A stretch of 64,000 bases of DNA from Branchiostoma floridae (GCF_000003815.2 NC_049990.1:5713451-5777450); one strand, 5' to 3'; positions 1-11,198 are shown, counted from the first letter of the stretch. Made by a program: numbers and translations. The notes: generated by a model not told the origin, from the letters alone.

Positions 1-110
1 CATTTTAAGGAGGATTTTATAACTTTTTCCCAGTCTCCACTGCCATGTTAACAGGTTTCTGCGCCCATTCTCACTTGCGCGGGACTTTTCTGTCAGAAAA
101 AAAACACATC

Positions 111-340
111 TTAAGGTGGTATCTCACTGCACTTTGGGCACCTGCGCGGCACTGCGGAGTTCTAAAGATATCACTTAAACTCATTTCATAGACAAAGAAT
201 GATTTTTATTACGTTTTGTGTATTTCGTTGCCTTTCTAAGTCATACTTTTACGTATTACAAAAATAACACAACAGTGCCGCAGTGAATGAACCCCGAAGT
301 CCCGGACCGGTGCCCCAAGTGTAGTGAGATACCACCTTTA
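111..340. mobile_element. PIF/Harbinger-like MITE, copy 1
   Basis: Terminal inverted repeats start AGGTGGTATCTCACTGCACT and end with the complement (AGTGAGATACCACCT). The element proper is about 114-337 and is flanked by the 3-bp direct repeat TTA (111-113 and 338-340). A TWA target duplication is typical of PIF/Harbinger elements. There is no coding capacity, so it is a non-autonomous element. Related copies lie near 2.9, 3.15, 3.53, 6.84 and 14.7 kb. Confidence 0.75.
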
Positions 341-368
341 GTTTAGGCTTTACCTGGCGTGGTACTCG

Positions 369-451
369 GTAATCTAGCATGTCAAATGACGGGCTCAGTC
401 TCCCTCCCCCCGCAGGCTCGGATCTGTCTGCCTCCCCTACATGTCTACCCC
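369..451 (+). repeat. 83-bp direct repeat, left copy
   Basis: This segment is identical over 83 bp to 711-793. The spacer (452-710) carries a stretch (about 476-540) that resembles the first 60 bases of the window. Identity over the full length points to a recent duplication. Confidence 0.9.
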
Positions 452-710
452 TTAAGTGTACAAGTATATAAAAGTAGTGGAGCAATACAACTTTTCCCTA
501 GCCTCCACTGCCATTCAAACCGGTTTCCGTTACTCTCCAAGTTTTTTTAAACGTTTTTATCGAGCTTTCTATTCTGTACCGTTTTCTCCCTTCCTGGGAT
601 AAGAGAACCTAGCCAACGTTGAAAATCGCGAACCAACGCAACGCCCCCCCCCCCCCCTTATAAAAAACAGCCCCATTCGAAGACTGCAACGTAGGGTAGC
701 GTGGTTGTCA

Positions 711-793
711 GTAATCTAGCATGTCAAATGACGGGCTCAGTCTCCCTCCCCCCGCAGGCTCGGATCTGTCTGCCTCCCCTACATGTCTACCCC
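711..793 (+). repeat. 83-bp direct repeat, right copy
   Basis: Identical to 369-451, at an offset of 342 bp. Confidence 0.9.
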
Positions 794-870
794 GTAATCT
801 CACCGGGTTCACAAGTTCGCCGCGCCACGGATTCAAACCCAAAGCTGGTGGAAAATAAATGCACTTCTGC

Positions 871-1165
871 CATTTTTTCGGATTTGTCGGAGTTTAGGCG
901 GATCTAGCTCCCCACTTTGGAATATTTGGCGCTTTGGAAATGTCTTCATGGCACGATAGTGTTACAAAGTTTTCTTTAAAACATTGTGGTAAAGTCTAAC
1001 TAATATCTAGATTACAATTTCGAATTTTTTTCGGATTTGTCGGAGTTTAGGAGGATCTAGCTCTCCACTTTGGAATATTTGGCGCTTTGGAAATGTCTTC
1101 ATTGCACTATAGTACTACAAAGTTTACTTTTAAACATCGTCAAACTAATATCTAAAGTACAATTC
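871..1165. repeat. Tandem duplication, two ~150-bp units
   Basis: Unit 1 (about 871-1023) and unit 2 (about 1024-1165) both run from TTTTTTCGGATTTGTCGGAG through GGCGCTTTGGAAATGTCTTC to TAATATCTA. They differ by scattered substitutions and small indels. Confidence 0.85.
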
Positions 1166-2897
1166 AGAAGTAAGACCCTTTTGAGTGTAAATAGAATCTT
1201 AGTACCTCTATTACCTAAATGTTAATGTCATGTACTACTTTCTCTAGACTGTAAGCAAACTCATTGAAATTTGCCGCCATGTTCTTTTTTCTTAAAAATG
1301 AAATTGATATCTAGTCTTAATTCCATGACGAAAGCATGCCATAATCCCAGCAATTTCTGCGAGTATAATTTGCCATAATTGCGCTCTATGTTCAGCTGCA
1401 AGTCAATAACGTTATCCCTAAATTGTTGGTTGGTGCTGGAAGGCGGCAGAGGGACGGTGTCGTGGGTAATTCCTGGGGAGTGAGGCGGTGTGGCGTGTGC
1501 GTTACTTATCTCCCAACTCCCCCCAGGACCACAATTACAGTCTTGATACTGAGATTGCATATCTGTGCTTTAACGCAGAACGTGACTCCCATACAGCCGA
1601 ATACACGGCTTCAAAATCTGTGTTATTGGGTGGATCCAACGGTAGAGACCATGTAGTCGCTAATAAGCGTTTTACCTTCGCCAAGAACAGACTTCTTCGC
1701 AATGGATGATAATAACAACTTACATCATTCATATGTGAATACACAGACACCAGTTACTGGTATGGACAATATCAAATCAAACTTGTCTATTCTCCATAAT
1801 TAACTTTGACACAATACTAATACTCGTATTACAAATGCCTCATTCATACATTCACTTTGTCATCATATTTCCATCTTATAATCCATTTCGAACAAACCAT
1901 CCATGCGAGAGGTAATAAGCATTATGGATTTAGATGAAAATATTTTGTAAGTCCCAAAAAATGTACAAAGCTATAAAGACTGCTACTCCATTTTGATAAG
2001 AAATAAACCATTATTCATAAATAAGAATACGCTAACTATATTATTTGAACATTACAATAAACTTTATTGTCATGTTTAGACTTTTATGATGTAATATTCG
2101 ATTAAAAGCTCGTCCAACGGACATATATACCCTTTACGAACATCCTTTATGACACTATTGACGCGTAATTATTAACTCTTTCCATATAGTATATATCTAT
2201 AAAAACTAGAGTTCAACGACACCATACCTTTGCCAAGCATATCATCAGTGACTATAGAAATATGCTCATTTTTATATGTCACAAATATGAAATCTCTATC
2301 AATTATGACTTTGTGCAGCGTTTACTCATTGTAAGTTCCCTTAAACTATATAAAGATACACATATACACGTTTAACGAAGGACGAAATGTTGACATACGT
2401 TATGTCATCTAAATACCACCATGTAGAAGAAAAACTTTGAAAATCTCATGTTTCAAGAAGAGGAAAGAGACAATGTATTTTGGATAGAATGTAACTGTTA
2501 TTTTTCTACACTTCTACTGCATCCATTTTCTTTTTTCCATAAGAATATCTTCTTCCCAGCATCTTAATGTGATAATGATTCCTTAAAAAGAAAGGAGTGG
2601 CCTTAAAGTATGAATCTCAGAAGAGGAATACTTTTATTTTGTAGCGCGCCCTCTAGTCAGTGTGACGTATTTAGCGTTCCTTTCCACAAGCATTCTTTTT
2701 GTTACCAGAACATTGAAATTTACGCTTGAATTCTTGCGTTTGGCTACAAAATCATGCCCGTGTTGACCTACAAAATGTTCTGTTGACGTTCCACCACGTT
2801 TGTCATTAAGAAGACGTAAAGACAATATTATTTTTTAAGTGGTCGCGGATAGACGTACGGTAGTGGTGAGTGAGTATGCTATCCACGACACGGTGCT
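1166..2897. other. AT-rich stretch with no recognisable gene
   Basis: Open frames here are short and overlap on both strands around 1260-1750. None shows a domain, a splice pattern or a convincing start. I see no RNA gene or complete transposon. Confidence 0.5.
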
Positions 2898-3398
2898 ATA
2901 AGGTGGTATCTCACAGCACTTGGGGCACCGGTGCGGCACTGCGGGGTTCATAGATGACTCAACGAATTTCAAAGATAAAGAACGAATTTTCTTATGTTTT
3001 GTGTATTTTGTTGTGTTTTAAGTCATACTTTTACGTGTTACGCAATATCTAAATTATACAATATCGGCGGAAATAACAAAACAGTACCGCAGTGAACGAA
3101 CGCAGCAATGCCGCAAGCGTGCCGCACGTCAAGTGAGAGGGGGCCTTAAGGTGGTATCTCACTGTACTTGGGGCACCGGTGCGGCACTGCGGGGTTCATA
3201 GATGACTCAACGAATTTCAAAGATAAAGAACGAATTTTCTTAAGCTTTTTGTATTTTGTTGTCTTCTAAGTCATACTTTTACGTATTACGCAATGTCTAA
3301 ATTATTAAAAAAATCGGCGGAAATAACACAACAGTGCCGCAGTGAACGAACCCGCAGTGACGCAAGGTTGACCCAAGTGCGGTGAGAGTGCACCTATA
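2898..3398. mobile_element. Two abutting Harbinger-like MITEs (dimer)
   Basis: Copy b (2901-3145) and copy c (3149-3395) sit head to tail. Both start AGGTGGTATCTCAC. The outer flanks are ATA (2898-2900) and ATA (3396-3398), while the junction trinucleotide is TTA (3146-3148). The two copies are very similar to each other. The matching outer flanks suggest they may have inserted, or been copied, as one dimeric unit. Confidence 0.75.
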
Positions 3399-3523
3399 CT
3401 CTCCAAGCAGAGGTAAGGCTCCGGTTGCTTTTGGACGTTTTTTTATGCGTTTTCTTCGGGCTTCCTATTTTGTACTCTTTCTTGATGTCTCGCGGCCGTA
3501 CAAAATAGAAACCCCGATAAAAA

Positions 3524-3553
3524 CGAACCCCGCAGTGCCGCACCGTTGCCCCA
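3524..3553. mobile_element. 3' end of a Harbinger-like MITE, cut by gap
   Basis: GAACCCCGCAGTGCCGCACC and the following bases match the right end of the MITE family at 111-340. The copy runs into the assembly gap, so its end and target site are not visible. Confidence 0.55.
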
Positions 3554-3653
3554 NNNNNNNNNNNNNNNNNNNNNNNNNNNNNNNNNNNNNNNNNNNNNNN
3601 NNNNNNNNNNNNNNNNNNNNNNNNNNNNNNNNNNNNNNNNNNNNNNNNNNNNN
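3554..3653. other. Assembly gap (100 N)
   Basis: Exactly 100 undetermined bases. This round number is commonly used for gaps of unknown size. Confidence 0.99.
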
Positions 3654-3915
3654 ATTAAATGTTATTAGCGTGGCCGACTATCGCCGCGATCCGCCTGGGC
3701 TCTCTGGAAATGAGGTATAAATTGGATTAGATAAAGCTAGTTCGAACTGCGGCGCCCGGGTCCCTGGAGATCCCCGTGCGCGCCCAGGACCGATTTAAAA
3801 CGAACGAGAATTGAGAAATCACTTAGCGGAATAAGCGGGCAGGGTCGTCCCCAGGCTCCGCTCAGATCGGGGAGTGATTTGACATCTAGCGATGCCGAGA
3901 GTGCCTTTGGGCCAT
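3654..3915. promoter_or_regulatory. GC-rich noncoding island, candidate regulatory DNA
   Basis: The composition shifts from AT-rich to GC-rich without a supported reading frame and without resemblance to the repeats elsewhere in the window. It contains GGATTA, AGATAA and several TTTAAA/TAAATT blocks within GC-rich sequence. A conserved noncoding element is possible; only comparison with a second lancelet genome could show it. Confidence 0.25.
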
Positions 3916-4001
3916 GCAATACTCAGCCGTGTTTTTTTTTTTTATCTTCCTAACAGTGCACTCGAAATATTCTCTAAGTCTAACGTTACTCGCAAGCAAG
4001 T

Positions 4002-4250
4002 GTTTCTACCAAGACCTGTCTAAATCACTTAAAACCAATAAAGATTCTTGTTAAAACATGGCACAATTTTCGATGCATAACCTTAATGAAATCAAAGTTC
4101 TATGTCATATTTCAAAGATGACAGTCTTTCTACCAAAATCACATCTCAAAATCATTTAAAATCAACAAAGATTCTTGTTAAAACATAGCACAATTTTCGA
4201 TGCATAATCGATGACCTTGATAAAATCAATGTCACATTTCAAGGTCAAGG
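4002..4250. repeat. Tandem duplication, two ~124-bp units
   Basis: Unit 1 starts at 4002 and unit 2 at about 4126. Both carry AAAGATTCTTGTTAAAACAT and ACAATTTTCGATGCATAA. Unit 2 carries nuclear-receptor half-sites that unit 1 lacks (see 4212-4284). Confidence 0.85.
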
Positions 4251-4284
4251 ACCTAAAATCAGCTACAGGATGGGTCAAAGGTGA
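4212..4284. promoter_or_regulatory. Cluster of nuclear-receptor-like sites
   Basis: TGACCTTGA at 4212-4220 is the complement of TCAAGGTCA, which occurs at 4239-4247; this is the extended half-site of ERR/SF-1-type receptors. GGGTCA-A-AGGTGA at 4272-4284 is a near-consensus DR1. Such sites also occur inside dispersed repeats, so function is uncertain. Confidence 0.3.
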
Positions 4285-4571
4285 AGATGGCTTTAAGAAT
4301 AAGATTCCCATAATATCATACATATAATCGCTATAAGTAGCTAGTCGGTCCAAAAATAGCACCACATTCGCCCCCACGCATTACAAGATATGACTGATCA
4401 ATCCACTATTAATTTCGTGTTATCAGGGTATAATGGGCACTTAATTTAGGCGTAGTTATCACTATTGATTTTAATTAACGTTAACGATAAAACGATGGGA
4501 CTGATTTGCTTTGATGTCATCTTATCTATTCCCGCGTGCAATAATCACTGAAATAACCACATTTTGTCCAC

Positions 4572-4929
4572 CTAGCCTTATAAATCTTTAGTAGAGCCAT
4601 AGGCTATTACAAAGAATGTAAACGAAAAGAATTTACACCTTTAAGTCGTAGATTTTACATGTTTTACAGCACAATTTTGAGACGTTTTTCTCGCCCACAT
4701 TTATGTTATTGGCCTTTCCCGCGCTGCTGTAATAACGTTTTCAACTCGGCTAAACCTCATAAATTGAGGAGAGTCATAGGCTATCATAGACAATGTAAAC
4801 GAACAATTTTACACCTTAAAGTCGTAGATTTTATTCTACAGTACGATTTTGGCGACGTTTTTTTCTCTCCCACATTTATATTCCTGGCCGTTACCGCTGC
4901 TGTAATAACGTTTTCAACTCGGCTAAACC
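4572..4929. repeat. Tandem duplication, two ~180-bp units
   Basis: Units at about 4572-4750 and 4754-4929 share the order GTCATAGGCTAT..., AAAGTCGTAGATTTTA and TGCTGTAATAACGTTTTCAA, then CTCGGCTAAACC. Divergence is moderate. Confidence 0.85.
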
Positions 4930-5490
4930 GCCTGAATGACTGCGCGAATCTTACCCACCCTGACAAGCCCATTATAAAATGAAATGCATACCCTCTTAGC
5001 AATTGACATTGCAGATCCCCGTTCCAAATCCGACCCAACGATCGCTGGGATGCTACCCTGGGGGATATGAGAATGCAGGCAGAAATATGAAAGATATTCA
5101 GAATATATGACTAGAATTGGAGATTAATATATACACCTGTTTCACTGATAAACAATACACACAGACACTATAAACACATCATGAATAGATGGCCAATTTG
5201 CTCCTTTTTTTCTCTTTGACGTATTCGTTACTGATGCCCGGAAGAGGCCACAGTAGCGAGTTGATTGCGTGATGATGGAGATTCTGTGTTTTATTAACGT
5301 TAAGTGAAACAGACACGTACGAGAAATGAACAGTGGTTGACGAAATAATCAATTACGGAGAGGGGAGTACAGCTTGCCGGGCCGGGCGCAACGGCTGGGC
5401 GGGATGAAAGTGACAAGCCGTCCGGAAAAAAATCGATGGGTGCACGGCTGGACGGAGCGGGCGGACGGGCTGGCGTTCTATAACTGATAG
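4930..5490. other. No gene seen; short GC-rich patch at 5370-5480
   Basis: The GC-rich patch is built of G/C-rich short blocks and gives an open frame of low complexity on the minus strand. No domain is visible. Confidence 0.4.
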
Positions 5491-5522
5491 GATAGGAAAC
5501 ATCATAGTCAGCATTGTTTTTT
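5491..5522 (+). repeat. 32-bp direct repeat, left copy
   Basis: The 32 bases from GATAGGAAACATCATAGTCA onward recur at 5952-5983. The segment between holds a retroelement-like 3' end and part of a tandem repeat. Confidence 0.8.
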
Positions 5523-5739
5523 AATATCACTTTATGATTGTATGTCCCAAATATTCTGAAATACGCAATTCTCTATACAGAAGGTTGTCATTTTATACAC
5601 AAGGATTGATCTCAATGGACCTGAAGTGCAAATTCAAAGTGACAATCCCTGCATGGCAGATATAGGAAAATATATCAAAGAAGGTTTGGATATTAGAAAC
5701 TCCTCAACTGATTGTAAAAGCTTCCAATGATTGTAAGAA

Positions 5740-5852
5740 GCTTATCCCATACTACAACTCCTGTATTAGTTAGTTAAGCTATAGAACTGTAGTTATGTAG
5801 ATGCCATACTTTGTACCTCGTACAATTGTTGTGCAATAAAGTTATCTATGGT
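5740..5852 (+). mobile_element. Non-LTR retrotransposon-like 3' tail
   Basis: TACAATTGTTGTGCAATAAA followed by a short TATC-rich tail resembles the ends at 22985-23095, 29770-29822 and 63880-64000. These look like 5'-truncated copies of one L2/CR1-like family; the family name is an inference. Confidence 0.45.
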
Positions 5853-5859
5853 AGCTACT

Positions 5860-6400
5860 GAGAAAAGATAAAGTATCACCACCAAGTTATGTGTAGTTGC
5901 ACGTTTACGTCGTCTGTAACTGCAAGTATCTTCCAGCTTCCTGTATTGCTAGATAGGAAACATCATAGTCAGCATTGTTTTTTTTCTTAGATGCGTTGCA
6001 AATTGATGCTGCGTGATATCCTTGTTTATGGGAACGTCTTGAATTGATGCAGGTACAAAAATGCTGTATCTATCTAAAAAAGACCAAATATCGTCACCAA
6101 GTTATGTGCAGTTACTGCAAGTATCTTCGAGTTTTCTGTATTGCTATATATGGTTATAGTTTCCAAGAAAACAATGCTGACTATGTAGTTTCCAAGAAAA
6201 CAATGCTTTCCAAGAAGACAAGCATTGTTTTCTTGGAAACGTCGTAAATTGATGCAGGTACAAACATGCTGTATCTATTGAAAATAAAGTATCATTTAGC
6301 CTGAATACGAGACCCCAGCACGATATCAAAAATATCTTTATCAATCATGATTTGGTTGCCAGTTATGTCTGCAAGTATCTTCAAGATTTCCGTAATGCCA
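5860..6400. repeat. Tandem repeat, about three ~200-bp units
   Basis: ATAAAGTATCA / ATATCGTCACCAAGTTATGT, then ACTGCAAGTATCTTC and TCTGTATTGCTA, recur at about 5865-5950, 6070-6150 and 6280-6400. The third unit is the most diverged. Confidence 0.7.
6188..6240. repeat. Perfect 20-bp hairpin
   Basis: Left arm GTTTCCAAGAAAACAATGCT (6188-6207), 13-base loop, and a perfectly complementary right arm (6221-6240). A further direct copy of the left arm lies at about 6160-6180. It sits inside the tandem repeat. Confidence 0.9.
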
Positions 6401-6832
6401 TATAGCTGCGTTATTACAAACAAAATACGTATCATCTTCATTAAGTACAAGAAATTGTTTGATAGTGGAGAAAGAATTTAATGGAAATAGCTTTTGCAAA
6501 TTCCAGATTTTAAGTAAACGTTGATATCAACAGTTGAAGCATTGAATGCATAAATGTATATGAGTACATCACAAGTTTGCAGCAGTGTTATGCTACATTA
6601 AGGATCTTTCATCAACTTGGTTTCATCTATGATTTTATAAAACTTTGAGAGGGGCCAGCTTGTACATTTTATTGATTTTCGATTATCTCATCAAATCTTT
6701 ATTGACACAACACAAGTACGGTGCCTTTACTGGTGATGTCTACAACAACTATATATACAAACAAGTGGATAGAAATGGACTAACCTACGTACAGGTATAT
6801 GAATTAATCAACACTTATAATTTTAATGGTTC
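6401..6832. other. No gene seen
   Basis: AT-rich sequence with only a short spurious open frame extending into the following MITE. Confidence 0.5.
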
Positions 6833-7066
6833 TAAAGGTGGGATCTCACTGCACTTGGGAAACCGGTGCGGCACTGCGGGGTTCGAAAGATTAGTTAACG
6901 AATTTCAGAGACATAGAATGGATTTTCTTACGTTTTGTGTATTTTGTTGTCTTCTAAGTCATACTTTTAATTAAGTATTACGCAATAACTAAATCATAAA
7001 TCAATCGGCGAAAATAACACAACAGTGCCGCACCGGTGCCCCAAGTGCAGTTAGATGCCAACCTAA
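6833..7066. mobile_element. Harbinger-like MITE, copy e
   Basis: Same family as 111-340, starting AGGTGGGATCTCACTGCACT. The right end is diverged (GATGCCAACC). TAA direct repeats at 6833-6835 and 7064-7066 give a TWA target duplication. Confidence 0.75.
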
Positions 7067-8916
7067 GGTCGAAACATACATTTCAGAAAAAATGTTACCA
7101 AACCCCCTCCCCTGTGGCTTACATAGATAGTTGCCGGGTAATAAGCCAGCTGGCTGTCCAACAGATTTTCATGTTAATGAGGTATAATTGTACCCACGCA
7201 GTCAGCGTTCTACAGAAAAATGGGCGGGAAACTTTCATCAGATACGGGCGTTCTTTCGGTCGCCTGTCCGGAATATTAAACCGCTCATCAACAGATCGGT
7301 TACATTAAAGGTGACAGGTGAAAAACCTGTTGGTAAATGGCAGAAAGTGGCGTATGATAAAAGAACTGTAGAGCACTACCAAGTTATAGAGCTTTATTTC
7401 TGCAAGCTCCTTGATTTCTGTTTCTGCACTACTAGTATCTTTTTTGTATTTACTGTTAGCTAAAATTGATATATCTTTTATATCTGCACCATAGCTGAAA
7501 TGGTCCTTCAATTATTCAACTTGTTTTGCGTGTACGTATCACACTCTTATGTGTGAGTTGACTTTGAAAACTAATAAACAGAACACGAACATGAAGATGA
7601 GACAGTCAGGTCGTGAGATACTCAATACAAACGTTACTCGAGCAACTGTTTAGTAAACAGTAATGAATGTCAAGTGCACTTTTTTTTATTCCTAACGATT
7701 TCTTGGGTTTCTTATAAAAATTTGCTAGCTTCGAAGATCGGTTTCCCTCAAAACAAGACAAATGTTTTGAAGCAACAAGTGATCTTTTCATACAGCGTTG
7801 AGCTTTTTTTGCGTATAAAATCTAACTTTTCCACCTGTAGGATTGTATTTAGTTGGCAGAACTATTCTGGATAACGAAATTTTCATTTTATTGACACTTA
7901 ATCGGCGTTATCATTCATTTCATTATAGAGTCCATTCCAAGACACCATGAGGGTTTTTAGGCGATATTTATAATTAGTCTGAATTATTTTGAATAAAAGA
8001 ATATCTGAGCCACAATAATTGAATTACTTTCAAAAAATTGACTAAGAAAATACTCATTTATTTGAATTTCTTTGAACATTTTAGAAACATTTTGAAAGTA
8101 AATGTACAAAAATATCTTTATTTAGAATAATTGTGAAACCTATCTGTTATTATTTCACATTTACAAATATTTACAAAAAATGATAAACCTGGCCAAATGG
8201 TAAAATTAGTTTATTGCCCCCATAAAAGTAAGCCCTACTGTTGCATCAGTATATTTTTAGATTTCACTGCTGGGCACTGGTGGATCCTTTGTGGTGGGCC
8301 ATTGTTGCGTGGCACCCAACCATACTTTGCAAGGATGTGTGAATTGCTATCTTCCCAGCCCACCGAACCATTTACAAAAAATGGTAGAAAATGGTAGAAA
8401 ATGGTAAATAATGGTAGAATGCTGTTATCATTATTTAGAAACCATTAGAAGTATCCAATTCCACACCATGAATATTTCCAAAGTTTTACAGGACCAGGGA
8501 AATATTTATAAAGTTGAAACAGTGTTAAAAATATTTCTGAAGTATCAAATGTCCTAGACATATAATTACAAAACGTTAAAATCAATTCTAAACAATGGCA
8601 ACAAACATCCGCATGGTGTCTTGGAATGGACTCTAAACAGTGAAATAAAAAAAGCACACCAATGTCTCTTTATCCTGCGTGGTACTGATGAATAAACAGG
8701 CGGTTGTAATAAAATTGTTTTCTTATGTCATTTTAATTAGTGTCACTGTCAGCATTTTTGCGTACAGAAATATGAAAGACTACCCACTATGATACCATAG
8801 TTTGTTGTCTTGTCGTTTCCATCCTTGTTAATACGTTTTTTGCCGGGGCGCCGAAGGCGCCCGGCTTTGTGCCCGGTTTAATGGTTCGTCCTTGGATGGG
8901 TCTGCTATGGTCGCAA
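7067..8916. other. No gene seen; AT-rich with simple TGGTAGAAAA repeats
   Basis: Apart from repeated ATGGTAGAAA / ATGGTAAATA at 8383-8420, I see neither a domain-bearing frame nor an RNA gene. Confidence 0.45.
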
Positions 8917-9031
8917 AATGTACCGTGCGTTTTTACGACAATTCTCAGCCCTTCTCAGCCCTTCAAATAAACGCAATGTACCGTGCGTTTTTACGACAAT
9001 TCTCAGCCCTTCTTAGCCCTTCAAATAAACG
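8917..9031. repeat. Tandem duplication, two 58-bp units
   Basis: AATGTACCGTGCGTTTTTAC, then TCTCAGCCCTTC, occurs at 8917 and 8975. The copies differ at only a few positions. Confidence 0.9.
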
Positions 9032-9193
9032 TTGTAAGAATACTGTTTATCCATGACCTCTACTCGTACAGAAAACATTGCAGCGCTCATTAGCAAAGTC
9101 TAGGAAAGGAAAATGTTTCTTGATTTGCAGTAAAACACTGGTCATGTAACATTTGAGGAGTTGTCGTTAAATCGCACGGTTCATTTTGCGATA

Positions 9194-9438
9194 GCGTTGA
9201 CGGGTCCGGGTATTTAGCGGAATAACCCGGAATAACCCGGAATAACCCGGAATAACCTTAATAAAGGATGAAAGCTACCGAAATACAGTGTGCTTTGATA
9301 AGTTAAGATCGCAGAATGCAATATTTTGGCATAAAATAATGTATATATGGCCATGGGAACAAGAAATATTACGGTTATTCCGGGTTATTCCGGGTCATTT
9401 CGGGTTATTCCGGTAAATACCCTCACGGGCGTTGACGG
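9194..9438. mobile_element. Palindromic element with GGAATAACCC subterminal repeats
   Basis: The left end GGGTATTTAGCGGAATAACC (from 9208) is followed by tandem CCGGAATAAC units. The right end (to 9422) is the inverse, GGGTTATTCCGG repeated, ending CCGGTAAATACCC. A 10-bp direct repeat GCGTTGACGG lies at 9194-9203 and 9429-9438, a few bases outside the ends. It looks like a MITE with subterminal repeats; the superfamily is not clear. Confidence 0.65.
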
Positions 9439-10326
9439 TGCGGAGGAGGTGAGATTTTTATCGTACAGAAATTGGTACAGTTTGTAAAGTTATCTTTCTG
9501 GAATTCGGATGTATTAAAATATAACATTACATTCTAAGGCGTAGTGTCATGTGAGTAAAATGAGCACGACATTTGACGAAAGATTTTGTGGAGGGTATAC
9601 AGTCAAGTTTATTGTGCAACGATTGGAACAGTTTACGTGCGGGTGGGAGGGGGGCGTGCGTCTATATATGCAGCTGCAGGAGGTCCTGCAGGACATTTTC
9701 GATCGTAAGAGTAACGTACAATTTGAAAAGATAGTGATCATGAATTCGGACACATTGAAACATATTTCCAAGGAACGGTATATAGTTTTTTTAGTAAAAC
9801 CAGTGTGTGGGGATTGACGAGAATTTAGATAGTTTAATGGTGCACTGTGCTTGAGCCGATGCGAGGCATTATGCAGGGCATTTTTGATTGTAAAAATATC
9901 GTACAAGTTGAAAAGATGGATCGGATTCTAATACATTAAAACATACATTTCCAAAGAATAGTAGAAAACAACGGATTGTAGCTAACTGTTAAACAATCAG
10001 CAAAGCAGTTGGCAAGATGTCACACCTGAACTTTTGTAGATTTTTGCTTTTTGTTGGTACTAGTAAGATGTTATGTGATCAAGACAATATTTTCTTTCTG
10101 TTTCAGTGACGCCTTAGACTGTTCTCTGCTATATATACAAGTGACACAGTAATATACAGAAACTTACAGCTAGCAAAAGTCTGTACTCAATAAGATTTTA
10201 CACAGTACACATTTATACTTCTTCTGCTGAAATCTACGCATTACATTTTGCATCCAACCAAAGAGGTTTGAAAGAGAGTCCTTGATCCAACCAAATTAGA
10301 CCTTGAGACCTATTAACAGATCATTG
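9439..10326. other. No supported gene; degenerate duplication
   Basis: The stretch 9688-9781 recurs in decayed form at about 9868-9962 (GGACATTTTCGATCGTAAGA against GGGCATTTTTGATTGTAAAA). An 88-codon frame starts at 9551 (+), but its duplicated part is frame-broken in the second copy and no domain is recognisable. Confidence 0.4.
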
Positions 10327-10433
10327 ATCACTGTGCATTTTGCACATACCAGACTCAATCGTGCCACTGAGCACTGCATTTTGCACACACCAGACCAATT
10401 GTGCCACTGAGCACTGTGCATTTTGCACACACC
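10327..10433. repeat. 40-43-bp minisatellite bordering a gap
   Basis: Units run CACTGTGCATTTTGCACA then CCAGACCAATTGTGCCACTG. Two full units and a part unit are seen before the gap. The core GTGCATTTTGCAC is itself a small palindrome. The array probably continues into the missing sequence. Confidence 0.85.
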
Positions 10434-11144
10434 NNNNNNNNNNNNNNNNNNNNNNNNNNNNNNNNNNNNNNNNNNNNNNNNNNNNNNNNNNNNNNNNNNN
10501 NNNNNNNNNNNNNNNNNNNNNNNNNNNNNNNNNNNNNNNNNNNNNNNNNNNNNNNNNNNNNNNNNNNNNNNNNNNNNNNNNNNNNNNNNNNNNNNNNNNN
10601 NNNNNNNNNNNNNNNNNNNNNNNNNNNNNNNNNNNNNNNNNNNNNNNNNNNNNNNNNNNNNNNNNNNNNNNNNNNNNNNNNNNNNNNNNNNNNNNNNNNN
10701 NNNNNNNNNNNNNNNNNNNNNNNNNNNNNNNNNNNNNNNNNNNNNNNNNNNNNNNNNNNNNNNNNNNNNNNNNNNNNNNNNNNNNNNNNNNNNNNNNNNN
10801 NNNNNNNNNNNNNNNNNNNNNNNNNNNNNNNNNNNNNNNNNNNNNNNNNNNNNNNNNNNNNNNNNNNNNNNNNNNNNNNNNNNNNNNNNNNNNNNNNNNN
10901 NNNNNNNNNNNNNNNNNNNNNNNNNNNNNNNNNNNNNNNNNNNNNNNNNNNNNNNNNNNNNNNNNNNNNNNNNNNNNNNNNNNNNNNNNNNNNNNNNNNN
11001 NNNNNNNNNNNNNNNNNNNNNNNNNNNNNNNNNNNNNNNNNNNNNNNNNNNNNNNNNNNNNNNNNNNNNNNNNNNNNNNNNNNNNNNNNNNNNNNNNNNN
11101 NNNNNNNNNNNNNNNNNNNNNNNNNNNNNNNNNNNNNNNNNNNN
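10434..11144. other. Assembly gap (711 N)
   Basis: Undetermined bases between the minisatellite and the repeat-rich coding frame. Reading frames running across it are not evidence of coding. Confidence 0.99.
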
Positions 11145-11198
11145 GTCCATCTCCCATGCCAGAGTAAGAGGAATGAAGGCCTCTTGAATCAATTAGTA

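Noticed and set aside
6144-6344. CRISPR-like array from repeated TTTCCAAGAAAACAATGC
   Set aside because: Only three arm copies in mixed orientation with irregular spacing, in animal DNA; it is a hairpin within a tandem repeat.
9551-9817. 88-codon + frame as a gene
   Set aside because: Its second half is part of a decayed tandem duplication with broken frame in the other copy, and no domain is recognisable.
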